Under the pieces are notes generated by a model. That model saw only the letters and a list, made by a program, of their open reading frames with translations. It was not told where the DNA came from and did not search any database. Shown piece after piece: positions 5,485 to 7,936 of a stretch of 7,936 nucleotides of DNA (position 1 is the stretch's first letter; each line of letters opens with the position of its first letter). The stretch spans positions 1 to 7,936 of the forward strand of contig CBHYLN010000192.1 in assembly GCA_966128725.1 (NCBI GenBank). The letters run 5' to 3'. Source of the stretch: JAFDZV01 sp966128725 (GTDB lineage: Bacteria > Bacteroidota > Ignavibacteria > OLB7). Both the position numbers and the translations under genes were made by a program.

Positions 5485-6528
5485 CTACTTCTCCGCCGCG
5501 ATCATCCGCATCTCATCCTCCGATAACCCCAACCGGTCGCGATAGATCTCGATCGCACGTTGCTCAAACTCCTCGCGGTGTTCGCCGCCGGCAAGCGCCC
5601 CGCCCGTGTAGGCGCGTGCGGCCTCGCCCAGGCATCCGTAGTCGGCAAGGTATGCGCCCATCACCAACGGGAGCGCCGGGTTGTCGGCGCCCAGTTCGCG
5701 CTCGATGGCTCGCACGCCGTTCTGCACCACTTGCCGCGCCGAATCATCCAGACGGTGGAACGTTGCTTCCGTGCCTGAGCCGGCATCCTGCGTTCCGGCC
5801 AGAGTCCAGGTATATAGCGCGTCGCCAACCAACGATGCATCGGGCCAGGTCACCGCTGTGTCGGCCGTTTCGGTGTGCCAGATCTCGTCGCCCACGTGAT
5901 TGCGCACCGATACCACATAACGCTCGATGCCCGGGCTGCGAAGCCATCGGAACGTGATGGCGTTGCTGTACACCGCCGTCGAGCGCGGCTCCAGTATCAC
6001 AGTTGTTTCGTTCCTGTTGGCATGCGATGCCATCCCATCGATCACGTCGATAGGATTCTCCACGCCGGTGCGGTTTGTTATCTCCGTGCTTGCCCGGTCG
6101 CGAGCCTCCTGGCCTGCCTGGCCCTGCAGATCCTTGGCCTGTTCGGATTGGCCACCTTCCACGCGAGTAGCGCCGGCCTGGCTGCTTCGGTTATTGTTGT
6201 TCGAGCTCGCGGCCGCCAGCGTGCGAACCGTGGTTGCCACGGCAGCGTTCTCGCCTTTTCCTGCCCGCGCGATCGCATCCGCCACGCGCACCTTCGCGGG
6301 CTGAGCGTACTTGATCACCTTGCCGTTCACCGAAAGCTGCAATGTGGCGCCGGCGCCAAGCGTAAGCTGATCGTGTGCGGTAAGCTGGCGGCCGATTGCG
6401 GGCTTCTCGTTGCTGTTGACGGTAACAGCGCCGGTAAAGAACAGGATACGGACGGTGGCGTTCTGCGCCATGGCCGGCGTCATTGCTGCCAGTGCCAGAA
6501 CCGGAATCAGAGCGCGTAGTCTCATCAT
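5485..6528 (-). CDS. Secreted FecR-like protein with Fn3-like and C-terminal helical regions
   Basis: This 347-residue protein has a clear signal peptide (MMRLRALIPVLALAAMTPAMA, cleavage after about residue 21) and no lipobox, so the mature form should be periplasmic or outside. Residues about 24-85 (ATVRILFFTGAVTVNSNEKPAIGRQLTAHDQLTLGAGATLQLSVNGKVIKY) resemble the beta-strand FecR domain that senses or binds at the cell envelope. Residues 105-160 are a low-complexity N/Q/S/A linker with an NNNN run. Residues about 175-262 have the strand pattern of a fibronectin III-like domain (AITFRWLRSPGIERYVVSV, YTWTLAG). The C terminus (263-347) is helical and could form a TPR-like pair. The frame is open to ATG 6543, but 6528 or 6525 gives a compact signal peptide behind a weak AAGAGA. 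The exact function is unknown. It is divergent from a TPR-protein gene and may share its control region. Confidence 0.8.
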   Translation of the reverse strand: MMRLRALIPVLALAAMTPAMAQNATVRILFFTGAVTVNSNEKPAIGRQLTAHDQLTLGAGATLQLSVNGKVIKYAQPAKVRVADAIARAGKGENAAVATTVRTLAAASSNNNNRSSQAGATRVEGGQSEQAKDLQGQAGQEARDRASTEITNRTGVENPIDVIDGMASHANRNETTVILEPRSTAVYSNAITFRWLRSPGIERYVVSVRNHVGDEIWHTETADTAVTWPDASLVGDALYTWTLAGTQDAGSGTEATFHRLDDSARQVVQNGVRAIERELGADNPALPLVMGAYLADYGCLGEAARAYTGGALAGGEHREEFEQRAIEIYRDRLGLSEDEMRMIAAEK

Positions 6529-6554
6529 GTCTCTTGGCTTCATGGATACGTAAC

Positions 6555-6562
6555 CGAAAATA
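6555..6562 (-). promoter_or_regulatory. Possible -7 element of the FecR-like gene
   Basis: Read on the minus strand this is TATTTTCG, seven of eight positions matching TAnnTTTG. A TGG rather than TTG lies about 20 bases upstream. Transcription would begin about 20 bases before ATG 6528. The match is weak and there is no strong -33 element. Confidence 0.3.
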
Positions 6563-6741
6563 GTGAACGGTCCGTCGATCTACCATCATCGTTTCGCATT
6601 GCACGGATTCTTCCTCATCACTCGGGTATTCATACTTGATCGGCACCATCCGATTTCGTAGATACCACTCCCCTTGTCGACGTCATGGGCGTGCAATGTG
6701 CACTGCCTACGGCAAGCAGGGCGGTGGGATGCATTGCGAAT

Positions 6742-6757
6742 CATACCAATCGGTATG
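6742..6757. promoter_or_regulatory. Perfect inverted repeat, possible operator
   Basis: CATACC (6742-6747) and GGTATG (6752-6757) flank AATC. The 16-base symmetrical site looks like a dimer-binding operator, lying between divergent genes about 110 bases upstream of the TPR start. No regulator gene is in the window, so the assignment rests on symmetry and position only. Confidence 0.3.
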
Positions 6758-6869
6758 GAAGTGTTGCCACCGCAGCAGTAGTTCCAACTGTTCGTGTATA
6801 TTCATCCCCCCTTGTACGGCGGGAAGCGAATACCCGCCAAGGCTACGACCCCTTTCGTGCCGAATCTAC

Positions 6870-7547
6870 GTGCAGAACGATCAAGGCTCCATTATCCAGA
6901 CGTTTCAATCGCTGCTGGCGCATGCCGAGGAGCTGATCAGCGCGCGCCGCGTTCGCGAGGCGCGTCGGTTGATCACGCAGTTTATCGACCGCAAGCCGTT
7001 GGACCCCTCCTCGTTGCCGACGCTGGCCGCGCTGTACCTGCGTGTGGGCAAGCCGGAGCAGGCAATCGGCACCATGCGATTGGCCATCGAGCAGCTTGGG
7101 ATGACTCCGGAGCTCCTCAATTCGTTTGGGCTGATCCTTGCCTCACTGGGCCGCGAGCGCGAAAGTCGCCAGCAGTTCGAGGAGGCGTTGCGTATCGATC
7201 CGACGTACGCCGAGGCGCTTCGCAACATGGCCCTTACGCTGCATCGCGCCGGCGAGCGATCGCGCGCGTATCTGATGCTGGCCCGCTGTTATCATGCCGC
7301 GCCGCTTTCAACCGAGCTGCGTTTGATTTGTGGGGCGCTTCTGGAATCGGATGGACGTCTGGACGAGGCCGCCTGCTGCTATCATGATGTGATGGAGATC
7401 AGCCAGATGGCCGATCAGGTGGAGCTGGCTTCGCAGCGTTTGTTCGCGATTGGTGGCGACAGGCCGACGTTGAACTTCGAGGACATGATTGCCGCGCTGG
7501 AGCGTAGCGCAACCGATGGCGACGATACGCAGGCGGCCACTGGCTGA
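6870..7547 (+). CDS. Tetratricopeptide-repeat protein
   Basis: This 225-residue protein is predicted to be cytoplasmic, with no signal peptide or membrane segment. About five TPR units cover nearly the whole chain: residues about 15-45 (AHAEELISARRVREARRLITQFIDRKP), 48-78 (SLPTLAALYLRVGKPEQAIGTMRLAIEQLG), 80-113 (the best match: PELLNSFGLILASLGRERESRQQFEEALRIDPT), 114-146 (YAEALRNMALTLHRAGERSRAYLMLARCYHAAP) and 147-180 (TELRLICGALLESDGRLDEAACCYHDVME). An acidic tail (DGDDTQAATG) ends it. TPR arrays are protein-binding scaffolds; the partner is unknown. GTG 6870 is the first start just before the helical region; the upstream 78 codons to ATG 6636 translate to C/S/R-rich sequence unlike a protein. 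No ribosome binding site is visible, so the start is uncertain. Confidence 0.85.
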   Translation: MQNDQGSIIQTFQSLLAHAEELISARRVREARRLITQFIDRKPLDPSSLPTLAALYLRVGKPEQAIGTMRLAIEQLGMTPELLNSFGLILASLGRERESRQQFEEALRIDPTYAEALRNMALTLHRAGERSRAYLMLARCYHAAPLSTELRLICGALLESDGRLDEAACCYHDVMEISQMADQVELASQRLFAIGGDRPTLNFEDMIAALERSATDGDDTQAATG

Positions 7548-7565
7548 GCTGCCGTGACAATTGCG

Positions 7566-7595
7566 CGTTGCACCGGCACTCAGGCCCCGGCAACG
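7566..7595. terminator. Imperfect hairpin between convergent TPR and DUF2071 genes
   Basis: CGTTG (7566-7570) pairs with CAACG (7591-7595), and after a two-base bulge CCGG (7573-7576) pairs with CCGG (7587-7590) around a 10-base loop. It lies in the 53-base gap between two convergent stops. There is no T-run on either strand, so termination is suggested mainly by position. Confidence 0.3.
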
Positions 7596-7600
7596 TCCGG

Positions 7601-7936
7601 CTAACGGCCCGTGATGCGCGTGCCGGCACGAACGATAATCGGCGAGCCCTCCGCCACGAACGCCGAAACCGGCGGCTGCGCCAACGCCTCGGCAAACCCA
7701 CCGCCATACAGTGCCAGCGCATCACAATCCAGCACTGCCTGATCCACTTCCCATGCGCGCCACGGCGGGTGCTCCACCTGATACTCAACGCAGCCACCGT
7801 CGCGTTGCGCGGCATATCCCCAGTAATGTTCCGCGATGAACTCGGCCTCCGAGCCCGGTCCCAACGGCATCGGGGCGCCCTTGGTTCGTGCCGACAGGGT
7901 ATTCCAGCGGCCGTTGGATCGCCATCGATACTCCAC
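7601..7936 (-). CDS. C-terminal part of a DUF2071 (YqjF-like) family protein (partial)
   Basis: The minus-strand frame is open from the window edge to TAG at 7601-7603, giving the last 111-112 codons. The pattern GSEAEFIAEHYWGYAAQRDGGCVEYQVEHPPWRAWEV matches the conserved C-terminal half of DUF2071/YqjF proteins: an 'EFL.ERY.LY' segment, then a strand ending in HPPW, and a final short beta strand near SPIIVRAGTRI. Family members are about 230-260 residues, so roughly half is missing beyond the window. The family has a beta-rich fold and no established biochemical function. The GTG at the very edge is in frame but is almost certainly internal. It converges on the TPR gene with 53 bases between the stops. 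Confidence 0.75.
   Translation of the reverse strand: MEYRWRSNGRWNTLSARTKGAPMPLGPGSEAEFIAEHYWGYAAQRDGGCVEYQVEHPPWRAWEVDQAVLDCDALALYGGGFAEALAQPPVSAFVAEGSPIIVRAGTRITGR

Larger units (their letters stand above)
6529..6869. other. Divergent intergenic region between the FecR-like and TPR genes
   Basis: About 340 bases without a credible gene. Both flanking frames are open into it, but the translations show no family pattern. It contains a weak minus-strand -7-like element TATTTTCG (6555-6562 on +; one mismatch to TAnnTTTG) placed to give a short leader before 6528, and a perfect 16-base inverted repeat at 6742-6757. The TPR gene must be transcribed from here, but I see no good promoter for it. 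Confidence 0.5.

Noticed and set aside
5391..6519. Plus-strand frames of 188 and 214 codons across the FecR-like gene
   Set aside because: They are antisense to a protein with a signal peptide and recognisable domains, and their composition (R, P, C, H) is typical of shadows.
6797..6802. TATATT as a -10 box for the TPR gene
   Set aside because: No -35-like hexamer lies about 17 bases upstream, and the sequence does not fit the Bacteroidota TAnnTTTG pattern.
6636..6869. Upstream extension of the TPR gene to ATG 6636
   Set aside because: The 78 extra residues are C/S/R-rich without pattern, and they would cover the divergent control region; the helical repeat protein begins just after GTG 6870.
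1..7936. CRISPR array, insertion sequence, phage, toxin-antitoxin or defence system
   Set aside because: I found no spaced repeat array, transposase, integrase, terminal inverted repeats or matching protein motif on either strand.

Overview
The window is GC-rich, roughly 60% by eye. Three things suggest a member of the Bacteroidota/Chlorobiota (FCB) group, perhaps an Ignavibacteria- or Kapaibacteria-like lineage: a C-terminal tail that looks like a type IX secretion sorting domain, a TAnnTTTG-type -7 element upstream of the yceD-rpmF pair, and several secreted or outer-membrane proteins without close named relatives. The lineage is inferred; there is no rRNA or tRNA gene here to settle it.

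Layout from left to right: the 3' end of a secreted protein with a T9SS-type sorting domain (+); a large outer-membrane beta-barrel protein with an acidic helical insert (+); a perfect 14-bp hairpin; a small heat-shock protein of the Hsp20 family (-); about 730 bases of apparently non-coding DNA with a C10 tract and a near-perfect repeated element; a DUF177/YceD protein and ribosomal protein L32, rpmF (+); a terminator-like nested hairpin; a small two-helix membrane protein and CutA (+); another hairpin; a secreted FecR-like/Fn3-like protein (-); about 340 bases of divergent intergenic DNA; a tetratricopeptide-repeat protein (+); and the 3' end of a DUF2071 protein (-).

Most genes are conserved housekeeping or stress genes (L32 and YceD for the ribosome, Hsp20 for proteostasis, CutA for divalent-metal tolerance), mixed with lineage-specific envelope proteins. 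Orientation alternates. There are three convergent junctions (barrel/hsp20, cutA/FecR-like, TPR/DUF2071), each with an inverted repeat that could end transcription from both sides. There are two divergent junctions (hsp20/yceD and FecR-like/TPR), which hold the only long non-coding stretches. Only yceD-rpmF looks like a clear operon; the usual plsX-fabH partners do not follow it here.

I find no mobile element, CRISPR array, phage gene, toxin-antitoxin pair or defence system, and no convincing new multi-gene system. The points most worth a second look are the architecture of the barrel protein, the FecR-like protein with its divergent TPR neighbour, and the structured non-coding region upstream of yceD.
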